Source: Micrococcales bacterium 72-143 (GTDB lineage Bacteria > Actinomycetota > Actinomycetes > Actinomycetales > Microbacteriaceae). From it: a DNA stretch of 64,000 nucleotides. The position numbers and the translations under genes were made by a program. Below are positions 25,531 through 34,013 of this stretch, one piece after another. The notes under the pieces were generated by a model. The model searched no databases and was not told the DNA's origin. It worked only from the letters and a program-made list of their open reading frames with translations. The DNA lies in assembly GCA_001898835.1 (NCBI GenBank), contig MKVM01000003.1, positions 691,392 through 755,391 on the forward strand, in the 5' to 3' direction. The stretch's first letter is position 1; each line of letters begins with the position of its first letter.

Positions 25531-26529
25531 TCAGGCCAGCGCCGGAATCACCGTCTTCTCGAAGAGCTCCACGCCCGAGCGGTCGTACGCCGACTCGGGG
25601 AAGTAGTGGATGCTGTAGCCCAGCCCGAGCGCCTGACGCTCGCGCAGCACCTCGATCACCTCGTCGGGCGTGCCCGCGATGCCCTCCTTCGACGGCATGC
25701 CGCGGAACTGCGCCACGACCTCCGCCGCCCGCCGATCGCCGATCGACTCGGCGAGCCGGGCCTCGTAGGCGTCGACCCTGCGGTGCACCTCGGCGCTCGT
25801 CTCGGCGATGATCGTGTTGAAGTTCGACGAGCGGGTGATGGCGCCGAAGTCGGTGCCGAGCGTCTCGCAGTGCCCGCGCAGGATCTCGCTCTTGTGGGCG
25901 AACTCCTCGGCGCCGCCGTTGAAGTTCGTGTAGCTCGCGTACTGCGCCGCGATCTTGAGCGTCACCTTCTCGCCGCCGCCGGCGACCCAGAACGGGATGC
26001 CGCCCTCCTGCAGGGGGCGCGGCTCGACGATCGCGCCGTCCACCTGCCAGAACTCGCCGTCGAGGCTCGCCGTGCCCGTGGTCCACGCCTGGTGCATGAT
26101 CTCGACGCCCTCGCGCAGCGCGCGCAGCCGGGCGGGCGCATCCGGGAATCCGTAGCCGTAGGCGCGCCACTCGTGCTCGTACCAGCCGGCGCCGATGCCC
26201 ATCTCGAGGCGGCCGCCCGAGATGAGGTCGACCGTCGCCGCGACCTTCGCGAGGTAGGCGGGGTTGCGGTAGGCGACGCACGTGCACATCTGGCCGAGCC
26301 GGATGCGGGAGGTCGACGCCGCGAACGCCGCCATGAGCGTCCACGCCTCGTGGGTGGCCTCCTCGCTCGGCACGGGGGTCGTGTGGAAGTGGTCGTAGAC
26401 CCACAGCGACTCCCACGGGCCGGCCTCGGCCGACTGCGCGAGGTCGTGCATGACGCCCCACTGCCGCGCGGGGTCGATCCCCACCAGGTCGAAACGCCAG
26501 CCCTGGGGGATGAAGATGCCGAACTTCAC
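25531..26529 (-). CDS. LLM-class F420-dependent oxidoreductase
   Basis: 332 residues, luciferase-like TIM-barrel fold. The start KFGIFIPQGW, the WVYDHFHT strand, RLGQMCTC, AYRNPAYLAK and GIGAGWYEHEWRAYGYGFP are characteristic of actinobacterial F420-dependent members of the luciferase-like family. The substrate is not evident. GTG at 26527-26529 is chosen because it forms a GTGA overlap with the upstream fadD stop and places the conserved KFG strand at the N terminus; the open frame extends much further upstream but only as antisense-like Arg-rich sequence. Translational coupling to the acyl-CoA ligase suggests a joint role in fatty or aromatic acid metabolism. FMN rather than F420 use cannot be excluded from sequence. 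Confidence 0.88.
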   Translation of the reverse strand: MKFGIFIPQGWRFDLVGIDPARQWGVMHDLAQSAEAGPWESLWVYDHFHTTPVPSEEATHEAWTLMAAFAASTSRIRLGQMCTCVAYRNPAYLAKVAATVDLISGGRLEMGIGAGWYEHEWRAYGYGFPDAPARLRALREGVEIMHQAWTTGTASLDGEFWQVDGAIVEPRPLQEGGIPFWVAGGGEKVTLKIAAQYASYTNFNGGAEEFAHKSEILRGHCETLGTDFGAITRSSNFNTIIAETSAEVHRRVDAYEARLAESIGDRRAAEVVAQFRGMPSKEGIAGTPDEVIEVLRERQALGLGYSIHYFPESAYDRSGVELFEKTVIPALA

Positions 26530-28235
26530 GTGGTGCTGCCCTTCTCTGCTCCGGACTCGATCAGCTGCTCGCGCACCTTGCGGCGCAGCACCTTGCCGAT
26601 CATCGACTTGGGGAGCTCGTCGACGAGGTGCACGCGGCGGGGCACCTTGTAGGCGGCGAGCTGCTGCTTCGCCCAGGCGCGCAACGCATCCGTGTCGACG
26701 GTCGCGCCCGGCTCCGGCACGATCGCCGCGACGACGTGCTCGCCGTCGCGCGCGTTCGGGATGCCGACGATCGCGACATCCGCTACGCCGTCGTAGCCGC
26801 GCAGCATGTCCTCGACCTCGGACGGCGACACGTTGAAGCCGCCCGTGATGACGAGCTCCTTGATGCGGTCGGTGATGGTGACGAAGCCGTCGTCGTCGAC
26901 CGACACGATGTCGCCGGTGCGGAACCAGCCGTCGGTGAACACCGCCGCGGTCTCCTCGGGCTTGTTCCAGTAGCCGGAGAACACCTGGGGGCCCTTCACG
27001 ACGAGCTCGCCGGGGGTGCCGGGCTCGACGTCCTGAGTCGGCTCGTCGGGGTCGACGACGCGCAGCTCGGTGCCGGGGAGCGGCAGCCCGACCGTGCCGG
27101 CGCGCCGGTTCGGCGCGACCGGGTTCGCCATGAGCACGGGGGAGCACTCCGAGAGGCCGTAGCCCTCCACGAGGTAGCCGCCGGTGAGCGCCTCCCACGG
27201 CTCCACGACGTCCTTCGAGAGCGGCATGGCGCCCGAGATGGCGATCTCGATGCCGTGCAGCGAGACGCCTTTCTCCTCGGCGGCCTTGCGCAGCCGGTCG
27301 TAGAGCGGTGGCACGGCGGGCAGGAAGGTCGGCGGGCGCTTCCTGAACACCGGCAGCACGAGGTCGGGGTCGGGCTTCGGGAACAGCACGAGCCGCGCGC
27401 CCATGCTCATCGCGAAGGTGAGGCACAGCGTGAGCCCGTAGGCGTGGAAGAGCGGCAGCACGGCGTGCACGGATGCCGACCCGCGCGGGATCGACGGCAC
27501 CCAGGCGCGCGCCTGCGCCGCGTTCGCCACGAGGTTGCGGTGGCTGAGGGTGGCGCCCTTCGGGCTGCCGGTCGTGCCGCTCGTGTACTGGATGAGGGCG
27601 ACGTCCTCCGCCGCCGGGCCGGCGACATCCGCGGGGATCGCGGGACCGGTGAGCAGCTGCTCCCAGGTGACGGTTCCCTGCACCTCGGTGGTCAGCTCGG
27701 CGCGGCTCGTGCGGGCCTTCTCGATCGGCAGCTTCAGCAGCATCCGCATCTTCAGCGGGAAGGCGCGCGTCATGTCGACGGACACGATCGCGTCGAGCGC
27801 GAGGTCACGCGGGAAGTCCTGCAGCGTGGGAACGGTCTTGTCCCAGGCGATCGCGACGCGGGCGCGGTGGTCTTCGAACTGGTGGCGCAGCTCGCGCGGC
27901 GTGTAGAGCGGGTTGTGCTCGACGACGATGCCGCCGACGCGCAGCACCGCGTAGAACGCGACGACGTGCTGCGGGCAGTTCGGCAGCACGAGGGCGACGC
28001 GGTCGCCGGGCTTCACGCCGATGCGGCGCAGGCCCTCGGCGGCGTGCTCGATCTGGGAGCCGAGGGCGGCGTAGCTCGTCTCGCGCCCGAAGAACTCGAG
28101 GGCCGTGTGGCCGGGGTACTCGGCGACGGATGCGGCGATGAGGTCGCTGAGCGAACCCGGCGGCACCTCGAACTCGCGGGGCACGCCGTCGGCGTAGGAG
28201 TCGAGCCAGGGCATCTCGGCGGGCGACCTCGTCAC
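26526..28235 (-). CDS. fadD: Long-chain fatty-acid-CoA ligase
   Basis: 569 residues, ANL superfamily, activating fatty acids to acyl-CoA with ATP. Motifs: YTSGTTGSPKG (217-227), YGLSE of the adenylate site, TGDI followed by DRIKELVITGGFNV at the domain hinge, and a C-terminal KSMIGKVLRR carrying the catalytic lysine. The GTG at 28233-28235 has TAGGCT six bases upstream, favouring it over the internal ATG at 28212-28214 (MPWLDS), which has a weak GAGGT upstream. The stop overlaps the next gene by four bases. It is probably the first gene of a unit with the oxidoreductase and perhaps acs. Confidence 0.92.
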   Translation of the reverse strand: MTRSPAEMPWLDSYADGVPREFEVPPGSLSDLIAASVAEYPGHTALEFFGRETSYAALGSQIEHAAEGLRRIGVKPGDRVALVLPNCPQHVVAFYAVLRVGGIVVEHNPLYTPRELRHQFEDHRARVAIAWDKTVPTLQDFPRDLALDAIVSVDMTRAFPLKMRMLLKLPIEKARTSRAELTTEVQGTVTWEQLLTGPAIPADVAGPAAEDVALIQYTSGTTGSPKGATLSHRNLVANAAQARAWVPSIPRGSASVHAVLPLFHAYGLTLCLTFAMSMGARLVLFPKPDPDLVLPVFRKRPPTFLPAVPPLYDRLRKAAEEKGVSLHGIEIAISGAMPLSKDVVEPWEALTGGYLVEGYGLSECSPVLMANPVAPNRRAGTVGLPLPGTELRVVDPDEPTQDVEPGTPGELVVKGPQVFSGYWNKPEETAAVFTDGWFRTGDIVSVDDDGFVTITDRIKELVITGGFNVSPSEVEDMLRGYDGVADVAIVGIPNARDGEHVVAAIVPEPGATVDTDALRAWAKQQLAAYKVPRRVHLVDELPKSMIGKVLRRKVREQLIESGAEKGSTT

Positions 28236-28241
28236 GGATCG

Positions 28242-28247
28242 AGCCTA
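28242..28247 (-). promoter_or_regulatory. Leaderless -10 (TAGGCT) of fadD
   Basis: TAGGCT, six bases, then the GTG start on the minus strand. It decides the start choice for fadD. Confidence 0.5.
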
Positions 28248-28284
28248 CGCCGCTCGGCGCGCGCCCTCCTCGGCCGTCTGCGAT

Positions 28285-28350
28285 CTAGCTCCAGCTAGTT
28301 GCGCCCGGACCCAGATGCGACTGGGTCCGAACGTGGCTAGTTGGAGCTAG
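28285..28350. repeat. Nested intergenic palindrome
   Basis: The outer arms CTAGCTCCAGCTAG (28285-28298) and CTAGTTGGAGCTAG (28337-28350) pair with one mismatch. Inside, CGGACCCAG (28306-28314) and CTGGGTCCG (28321-28329) pair perfectly round the loop ATGCGA. It lies between the threonine aldolase stop and the fadD start, both on the minus strand, so it could end aldolase transcription, but there is no T-run. Confidence 0.75.
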
Positions 28351-28373
28351 TGCACCCGATGAGCGCGGGTGGC

Positions 28374-29435
28374 TCAGCGGGCGAGCTCCTCGCGGATGGC
28401 GGCGACGAAGGCGTCGACGTCGGCCTCCGTGGTGTCGAAGGCCGTCATCCAGCGCACCTGGCCCGCGGCCCGATCCCAGTCGTAGAAGCGGAACCGGGCG
28501 CGGATGCGGTCGGCCGCGTCGTTCGCGAGCACCGCGAACACGGCATTGGCCTGCGTCGCCTGGCTGAAGGCGAGGTCCGTGATGGAGCCGTCCGCCAGCC
28601 CCGCCTCGAGCGCCGCGCGCAGTCGCGCGGCCATCGCGTTGGCGTGCTCGGCCGCTCGCAGCCCGACCCCGTCGAACAGCGCGAGCAGCTGCGCGCTGAA
28701 GAAGCGCATCTTGCTCGCGAGCTGCATCGAGGTCTTGCGCAGCCGCACGATGTCGGCGACCCGCTCCGGGTTCAGCACGACGATCGCCTCCACGCCGAGC
28801 GCGCCGATCTTGGTGCCGCCGAAGCTCAGGACGTCGACCCCGGCATCCGTCGTGAACTCCCGGAACGGCACGCCGAGCGCGGCGGCGGCGTTCCAGATGC
28901 GGGCGCCGTCCATGTGCACGGCGAGGCCCGCGGCGTGCGCGGCGTCGGCGATCGCGCGCACCTCGTCCGGCGTGTAGAGGGTGCCGAGCTCGGTGGTCTG
29001 GGTGATCGAGACCGCCGCGGGCTCGGCGCGGTGCTCGTCGTCCATGCCCCACGCCTCGGTGGCGAGCAGCTCGGGCGTGAGCTTGCCGTCGGGGGTCGGC
29101 ACCACGAAGAGCTTGAGGCCGGCGACCTTCTCGGGGGCCCCGCCCTCATCCGTGTGGATGTGCGCGGTGCTGGTCGCGACGACCGAGCCCCAGCGCGGCA
29201 GCAGCGCCGTGAGGGCCACCACGTTGGCGCCCGTGCCGTTGAAGACGGGGAACACCTCGGCGCGCTCGCCGAACTCGGCGCGGATCACCTCGCCGAGGCG
29301 CGCCGTGTAGACGTCCTCGCCGTAGGCGATCTGGTGCCCGCCGTTCGCGTCGGAGATCGCCGCGAGCACCTCCGGGTGGATGCCGGCGTAGTTGTCGCTC
29401 GCGAAGCCGCGGAAGGAGGTGTCGTGCAGAGTCAC
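28374..29435 (-). CDS. ltaE: Low-specificity L-threonine aldolase
   Basis: 353 residues. A PLP enzyme of fold type I that cleaves L-threonine/allo-threonine to glycine and acetaldehyde. Signatures are FASDNYAGIHPEVL at the N terminus, YGEDVYTARL, FNGTGANV, TAHIHTDEGGAP, HMDGARIWNA and SFGGTKIGALG, which contains the PLP lysine. GTG at 29433-29435 is preferred; a longer frame to 29504 reads through the palindrome and is not conserved-looking. GGAGG is only one base from the GTG, while AACAAT six bases upstream of it could be a weak leaderless -10. It sits between two large palindromes and probably forms its own unit. Confidence 0.92.
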   Translation of the reverse strand: MTLHDTSFRGFASDNYAGIHPEVLAAISDANGGHQIAYGEDVYTARLGEVIRAEFGERAEVFPVFNGTGANVVALTALLPRWGSVVATSTAHIHTDEGGAPEKVAGLKLFVVPTPDGKLTPELLATEAWGMDDEHRAEPAAVSITQTTELGTLYTPDEVRAIADAAHAAGLAVHMDGARIWNAAAALGVPFREFTTDAGVDVLSFGGTKIGALGVEAIVVLNPERVADIVRLRKTSMQLASKMRFFSAQLLALFDGVGLRAAEHANAMAARLRAALEAGLADGSITDLAFSQATQANAVFAVLANDAADRIRARFRFYDWDRAAGQVRWMTAFDTTEADVDAFVAAIREELAR

Positions 29436-29443
29436 CCCTCCAT

Positions 29444-29503
29444 TGTTCCCGTTCCGCGTGTTCGCACCCGTTCCTTCGGGAACAAACACGCGGAACGGGA
29501 ACA
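29444..29503. repeat. Nested perfect palindrome with UUCG loop
   Basis: TGTTCCCGTTCCGCGTGTT (29444-29462) pairs perfectly over 19 bases with 29485-29503. The loop contains a second hairpin, GTTCC (29470-29474), TTCG, GGAAC (29479-29483). It directly follows the ABC permease stop and ends nine bases before the ltaE start, so it may end permease transcription and could also block read-through. Confidence 0.82.
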
Positions 29504-29504
29504 C

Positions 29505-30599
29505 TCAGCCGCGGAGCGCCTCCGCGAGCTTCACGCGCTGGCCGAGGCGCAGCAGCGAGTTCTCGTAGATGCGCGCGCCGAGCGCGATGACCGCGAAGCA
29601 GGTCGCGACGAGGATCGCGAGCGAGAGGAGCGGCTCCCACCACTGGGCGTCACCCAGGAACAGGCGCAGCGGCATCCCGATCGGCGCCGAGAACGGCACG
29701 TACGACATCACCGTGACGACGACCGGGTTGTCGTTGAAGAACACGGTCGCGAAGTACGGCAGCATGACGAGCATCGTGACGGGCGTCGTGGTGGAGCCGA
29801 TGTCCTCCTGGCGCGACACCATGGCCCCGGTCGCCGCGAACAGCGCCGCGAGCAGGATGAAGCCGAACACGAAGAAGATCGCGAACCAGACGAACGGCAT
29901 CCCGAGCCCGAGCAGCAGCTCGCTCTGGCCCGTGACGCTCAGCGACACGATCGCGATGGCGAGCAGCAGCGCCACCTGGCCGAGCGCGAGGATCGTCGTG
30001 CCGAGGATCTTGCCGGCGAGCAGCACGCGCGTCGGGATGGTCGCGAGCAGGATCTCGACGATGCGCGTCTGCTTCTCCTCGACGACCGACTGCGCGATGG
30101 TCGAGCCGAAGGTCATCGCCGAGAGGAAGAAGACGAGTCCGAAGCCGATCGCGACGATGTAGCCGATGAACCCGGCCGCCCCGCTCGGGTCGAGCAGCTC
30201 GACCTTCGGCGACACGCTGAGGGCCTGCACGACGCCGGTCGGGATGCTGTCGTCGCCGAGCACGGCGAAGCCGAGCGGCCCGGAGTCGGGGATGAGCGCC
30301 GCGTCGACGTCGCCGGCCTTCAGGAGCTTCTCGGCATCCGCGCGGGTCGCGACGTCCTGCGGGTCGACGGAGGCACCCGCGGGCAGGGTGACGCCCTGCA
30401 CGACCGCGACCTTCGGGTCGGCGGCGTTCGCGGACACGACCGCGCTCACCACGATCGACCCGAGGATGAGCACGAGCATGAGCCCGGTCGACACGAGGAA
30501 CGCGACCGAGCGCAGGCGCACGATCACCTCGCGCATGGCGACGAGCCACACGCTGCGGCCGGCGGAGTAGGGGCGGGCGGTCTCGCGGACGGTGCTCAT
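29505..30599 (-). CDS. ABC-2 type transporter permease
   Basis: 364 residues. One hydrophobic segment near 34-56, an extracytoplasmic domain to about 150, then five hydrophobic segments: the NatB/ABC2_membrane_3 layout of drug, lantibiotic or sodium exporters. The VEEKQTRIVEILL motif after the second membrane segment is typical of this family. ATG at 30597-30599 makes an ATGA overlap with the upstream ATPase gene; the longer open frame upstream lies inside that gene. Paired with the ATPase and preceded by a two-component system, it is probably an exporter induced by envelope or drug stress. Substrate unknown. Confidence 0.9.
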   Translation of the reverse strand: MSTVRETARPYSAGRSVWLVAMREVIVRLRSVAFLVSTGLMLVLILGSIVVSAVVSANAADPKVAVVQGVTLPAGASVDPQDVATRADAEKLLKAGDVDAALIPDSGPLGFAVLGDDSIPTGVVQALSVSPKVELLDPSGAAGFIGYIVAIGFGLVFFLSAMTFGSTIAQSVVEEKQTRIVEILLATIPTRVLLAGKILGTTILALGQVALLLAIAIVSLSVTGQSELLLGLGMPFVWFAIFFVFGFILLAALFAATGAMVSRQEDIGSTTTPVTMLVMLPYFATVFFNDNPVVVTVMSYVPFSAPIGMPLRLFLGDAQWWEPLLSLAILVATCFAVIALGARIYENSLLRLGQRVKLAEALRG

Positions 30600-31480
30600 C
30601 GCACGACCTCCTTGAAGATCTGGGAGAGGGACGGATGCTGACGCGCGAAGTCCGACACGGCGCCCCGTGCGACGGCCGCCTCCAGAACGCGCTGGGCGGC
30701 CTCCGGGGTCTCGGCGTCGAAGAGGGCGTAGCCGCCGTCGGCCTCGATGACGGCGACGCCGGGCTGCTCGCGCACCCACCCCGCGTCCCCGTCGGTCTGC
30801 AGCTGGTAGCGCAGGGTGGCGTGTTGCTCGCGCAGGGCGTCGCGGGAGCCGGCCGCGCGGATGGTGCCGCCCGCGATGATCACCAGGTCGTCGCAGAGGC
30901 GCTCCACGATGTCGAGCTGGTGGCTGGAGAACAGCACCGGGAGGCCGCGGCGGGCGCGCTCGGAGAGCACCTCGGCGACCACGTCGACCGCCATCGGGTC
31001 GAGCCCGCTGAAGGGCTCGTCGAGCATGAGCACCTCGGGGTCATGCACGAGGGCGGCGGCGATCTGGGCGCGCTGCTGGTTGCCGAGGGAGAGCTTCTCG
31101 ATCGCGTCGCCCGCGCGCTCGGCGAGGGAGAGGCGGGCGAGCAGCTCGTCGGTGTTGCGCTTGGCGTCGGCGGGGGTGAGGCCGTGCAGCCGCGCGAGGT
31201 AGACGAGCTGCTCGGCGAGCTTCATCTTGGGGTAGAGCCCCCGCTCCTCGGGCATGTAGCCGAAGCGGCGGCGTCCGGTCGGGCCGAGCGGGGCGCCGTC
31301 GAGGGTGACGGTGCCGGCGTCGGGCTCGAGCACCCCCAGCACGATGCGCATGGTGGTGGTCTTGCCGGCGCCGTTGCCGCCGACGAAGCCGGTCATCCGG
31401 CCGGGCGCGACGTCGAAGCTCACGTCGTCGAGCACGCGCCGCGTGCCATAGCTCTTGCTGACGTCTCGGATCTCGAGCAC
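30596..31480 (-). CDS. ABC transporter ATP-binding protein
   Basis: 294 residues. Walker A GGNGAGKTT, signature LSLGNQQRAQIAAAL, Walker B VLMLDEPFSGLD and the switch SSHQLDIVERL are all present. The signature has LSLGN rather than LSGGQ, a common variant in NatA-type exporters. The C-terminal ~80 residues form the extension seen in this subgroup. GTG at 31478-31480 follows GGAGG (31485-31489), which rules out the longer frame starting at 31555. It is the first gene of a two-gene unit, 85 bp downstream of the response regulator on the same strand, and supplies energy to the overlapping permease. Confidence 0.93.
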   Translation of the reverse strand: MLEIRDVSKSYGTRRVLDDVSFDVAPGRMTGFVGGNGAGKTTTMRIVLGVLEPDAGTVTLDGAPLGPTGRRRFGYMPEERGLYPKMKLAEQLVYLARLHGLTPADAKRNTDELLARLSLAERAGDAIEKLSLGNQQRAQIAAALVHDPEVLMLDEPFSGLDPMAVDVVAEVLSERARRGLPVLFSSHQLDIVERLCDDLVIIAGGTIRAAGSRDALREQHATLRYQLQTDGDAGWVREQPGVAVIEADGGYALFDAETPEAAQRVLEAAVARGAVSDFARQHPSLSQIFKEVVR

Positions 31481-31565
31481 GGAACCTCCCTGGGTCGTGC
31501 CCCACGCTACGACCGGCCACCGCCGTCCGCCTCCCCCTCGCGACGGACGCCGCACGGCGGAGCCG

Positions 31566-32216
31566 TCAGGGGCGCGCGAAGCCCGAGCGGTAGGCGTGCA
31601 CGACGGCCTGCACGCGGTCGCGCACGCCGAGCTTCAGCAGGATGTTGGAGACGTGCGTCTTCACGGTCGCCTCGCCCACGTACAGCCGGCCGGCGATCTC
31701 GGCGTTGGAGAGCCCGTCGGCGAGCAGGCGGAACACTTCCGCCTCGCGCTCGGTGAGCTCCTCAAGCGCGGGGTCGGCGACGGCTGCACCGGATGCGGCA
31801 CCCCCGAACCGCTCGATCACGCGCCTGGTCACGGCGGGGGAGAGCAGCGCGTCGCCCGCCGCGAGCACGCGCACCGCGTCGACGAGCTGCTCGGGGCTCG
31901 CCGTCTTCAGCAGGAACCCGGATGCGCCCGCCTCGAGCGCCTGGAAGAGGTAGTCGTCGCGGTCGAAGGTGGTGAGCACGAGCACCGCGGGCGCCCCGTC
32001 TCCCGCCACGATGCGCCGCGTCGCCTCGAGCCCGTCGAGCCCGGGCATCTGCACGTCCATGCACACGACATCCGGCTCGAGCTCGGCGACGCGGGCGATC
32101 GCCTCGTGCCCGTCGCCCGCCTCGCCCACGACCTCGAGGTCCGGCTGGGCGTCGATGATCACGCGGAAGCCGGTGCGCACGAGGGTCTGGTCGTCGACGA
32201 GCAGCACGCGCGTCAT
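31566..32216 (-). CDS. NarL/LuxR-family response regulator
   Basis: 216 residues. The receiver domain has the acidic pair DD at 8-9, phospho-acceptor D54 in CMDVQMPG and a conserved Lys in FLLKT. The LuxR-type helix-turn-helix lies at about 150-210 (LTEREAEVFRLLADGLSNAEIA, split from VKTHVSNILLKLGV). The start ATG shares one base with the kinase stop (TGATG), so the pair is translationally coupled. It probably controls the ABC exporter genes directly downstream. Confidence 0.93.
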   Translation of the reverse strand: MTRVLLVDDQTLVRTGFRVIIDAQPDLEVVGEAGDGHEAIARVAELEPDVVCMDVQMPGLDGLEATRRIVAGDGAPAVLVLTTFDRDDYLFQALEAGASGFLLKTASPEQLVDAVRVLAAGDALLSPAVTRRVIERFGGAASGAAVADPALEELTEREAEVFRLLADGLSNAEIAGRLYVGEATVKTHVSNILLKLGVRDRVQAVVHAYRSGFARP

Positions 32217-33487
32217 CAGGCGGCCTCCGTCGCGAGGGGGATGCGCGCCCGCACGAGGTAGCCGCCGCGGCTGCGCGGCCCGAGCTCGAGCGTGCCGCCG
32301 GAGGCGGCGACCCGCTCCCGCATCCCGAGCTGGCCGAGGCCGCCCGGCATGCGGGCGATCGCGCGACCGCCCGTGTTGCTCACCTCGAGCTCGACGTGGT
32401 CGCCGCCGTACCGCACCCGCACGTCGGCCGTCGCCTCCGCCCCGCCGTGCTTGCGCACGTTGGTGAGCGCCTCCTGCGCGATGCGGTAGAGGTTGACGCT
32501 CGCGACCTGGGGAACGGGCACGGCGTCGCCGACGACCCGGTAGCTCGTCGGCACCCCGGCGTCCTCGGATGCGGTGATGAGCTCGGGCAGCCGGTCGAGC
32601 CCGCGCGCCGTGTCGACCACGTCGTCGGCCTCCCGCAGGGTCGTGAGCATGTCGTGCAGCTCGCGGATGGTCTCGCGGCTCGTCTCCTCGATGGTCTGCA
32701 GGGCGGCGGCCGCGGCCGGCGGGTCGGCGGAGAGCACGGTGCGGGCGGCGCCCGCCTGGATGCCGATGACGCTCACGTGGTGGGCGACGGCGTCGTGCAG
32801 CTCGCGCGCGATGCGGATGCGGTCGAGCGCGACGGCCTGCGCCGCGGTGCGCTCGCGCTCGCGCTCCAGTTCGGCGCTGCGTTGCTCGAGCTCCCACCGG
32901 GCGTGGGCGGAGGCGAAGGCGCGGTCGCCGAACCACCACGCCCCCGCGAAGTACATGAGGTTGATGAGCACCTGGATGAGCATGTAGGCGACGAGCGGCG
33001 AGAACGCCCCGACGCGGGACAGCCCCTTGAGCGCATCCGGGTCGGTGGCCGACTGGAACAGCGCGATGAGCAGCCAGGCGGCCATGACGATCACGATGAC
33101 GGCGCGTGTGCCGATCGCGAGGGACCGCCGCGACACCCACGCGCCGATCGTGTAGATGGCCATGAACAGCGTGATGTTGACGATCAGCAGTTCCGGCACC
33201 TGCAGGATGCCGGTCGCGATGAACCCCGCGGAGACGAGCACCCCGGCGACGATCGGGTGGCTGCGTCGCACGGCGAGCGGCAGCACGGCGAGCGCGAGCA
33301 CGGCGAAGGTGACCACGCCGTCCGCGGGCTCGTCGTAGATGCCGGCGACCCGGTAGAGCTGCTGGCTGAGGATCGCCGCGACGTAGAGTCCGCCCGCGAG
33401 GGCGAGGTCGGTGAGGCGTTCGCGGCGGGTCGCCGGGGGCCGGCTCCAGCCGGCCGGGCGCGCGGATGCCGTGGTCGCGGTGCTCAC
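32216..33487 (-). CDS. Sensor histidine kinase (HisKA_3 / DesK-type)
   Basis: 423 residues. About six hydrophobic segments occupy 28-185 with little extracellular sequence, as in intramembrane-sensing kinases. A coiled linker (195-225) leads to the HisKA_3 dimerisation helix with phospho-acceptor H231 in ARELHDAVAHH. The ATPase domain has N-box RIAQEALTNVRKH and glycine-rich GGLGQLGMRERV. GTG at 33485-33487 is six bases after TAGGGT, whose TAG is the MarR stop codon. Partner of the overlapping response regulator. The signal is unknown; membrane or antibiotic stress is likely by analogy. Confidence 0.92.
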   Translation of the reverse strand: MSTATTASARPAGWSRPPATRRERLTDLALAGGLYVAAILSQQLYRVAGIYDEPADGVVTFAVLALAVLPLAVRRSHPIVAGVLVSAGFIATGILQVPELLIVNITLFMAIYTIGAWVSRRSLAIGTRAVIVIVMAAWLLIALFQSATDPDALKGLSRVGAFSPLVAYMLIQVLINLMYFAGAWWFGDRAFASAHARWELEQRSAELERERERTAAQAVALDRIRIARELHDAVAHHVSVIGIQAGAARTVLSADPPAAAAALQTIEETSRETIRELHDMLTTLREADDVVDTARGLDRLPELITASEDAGVPTSYRVVGDAVPVPQVASVNLYRIAQEALTNVRKHGGAEATADVRVRYGGDHVELEVSNTGGRAIARMPGGLGQLGMRERVAASGGTLELGPRSRGGYLVRARIPLATEAA

Positions 33488-33493
33488 GCCGCC

Positions 33494-33499
33494 ACCCTA
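33494..33499 (-). promoter_or_regulatory. Leaderless -10 (TAGGGT) of the histidine kinase
   Basis: TAGGGT then six bases then GTG. The first three bases are the stop codon of the marR gene, so the kinase could be transcribed independently of marR although only nine bases separate them. Confidence 0.45.
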
Positions 33500-34006
33500 G
33501 GCGGCGTCGCCGGTCCGCGCCTCCGCCTCAGGGGGGACGGCCTCGGCGCACGCGGTGCCGAGCGTGGCGCGCATCCGCTTCGCGATCGCGCTCAGGGCGC
33601 GCTTCTCGTCGTCGTCGAGCAGGTCGACGAACCACTCGCGGATGGCGTCGGTGTGGTCGCGGGTGGCGCGCAGCAGGAGGCGGCTGCCCTCGGGGGTGAG
33701 CTCGACCCAGACGCCCCGCGCATCCGTCTCGCACTCGCGGCGCACGACGAGCCCGCGGGCCTCCATGCGGCTGACCTGGTGCGAGACGCGGCTCTTCTCC
33801 CAGGCGAGCTGCTCGGCGAGCTCTCCGGTGCGGAGGCTGTGCTGGGGGGCCTCCCACAGGCTCAGCATGAGCATGTAGTCGGGGTGGGAGATGCCCGCGT
33901 CGTCCTGGAGGCGCCGGTCGAGTGCGGTGCCGAGCTCCCGCGCGCCGCGGAAGTAGTCGCGCCAGAGCTCCCAGTCGGCGGGGCTCACGTCGGACACGGT
34001 GGACAT
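33497..34006 (-). CDS. MarR-family transcriptional regulator
   Basis: 169 residues, winged helix protein. ISHPDYMLMLSLWEAP, RTGELAEQLAWEKSRVSHQVSRMEARGLV and the wing with a D-x-R motif (TDARGVWVELTPEG) are the usual MarR landmarks. It is divergent from the FMN reductase with 88 bp between, and an inverted repeat in that gap is a likely binding site for autorepression and control of the reductase. The start ATG is preceded by TATCCT at seven bases and no Shine-Dalgarno. Confidence 0.92.
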   Translation of the reverse strand: MSTVSDVSPADWELWRDYFRGARELGTALDRRLQDDAGISHPDYMLMLSLWEAPQHSLRTGELAEQLAWEKSRVSHQVSRMEARGLVVRRECETDARGVWVELTPEGSRLLLRATRDHTDAIREWFVDLLDDDEKRALSAIAKRMRATLGTACAEAVPPEAEARTGDAA

Positions 34007-34013
34007 GCGCCCC

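Noticed and set aside
26530..27426. Long N-terminal extension of the F420-type oxidoreductase
   Set aside because: It overlaps fadD in another frame; the GTGA overlap and family N terminus fix the start at 26529.
29436..29504. Longer start for threonine aldolase at 29504
   Set aside because: The extra 23 codons read through a perfect palindrome and are not part of the enzyme fold.
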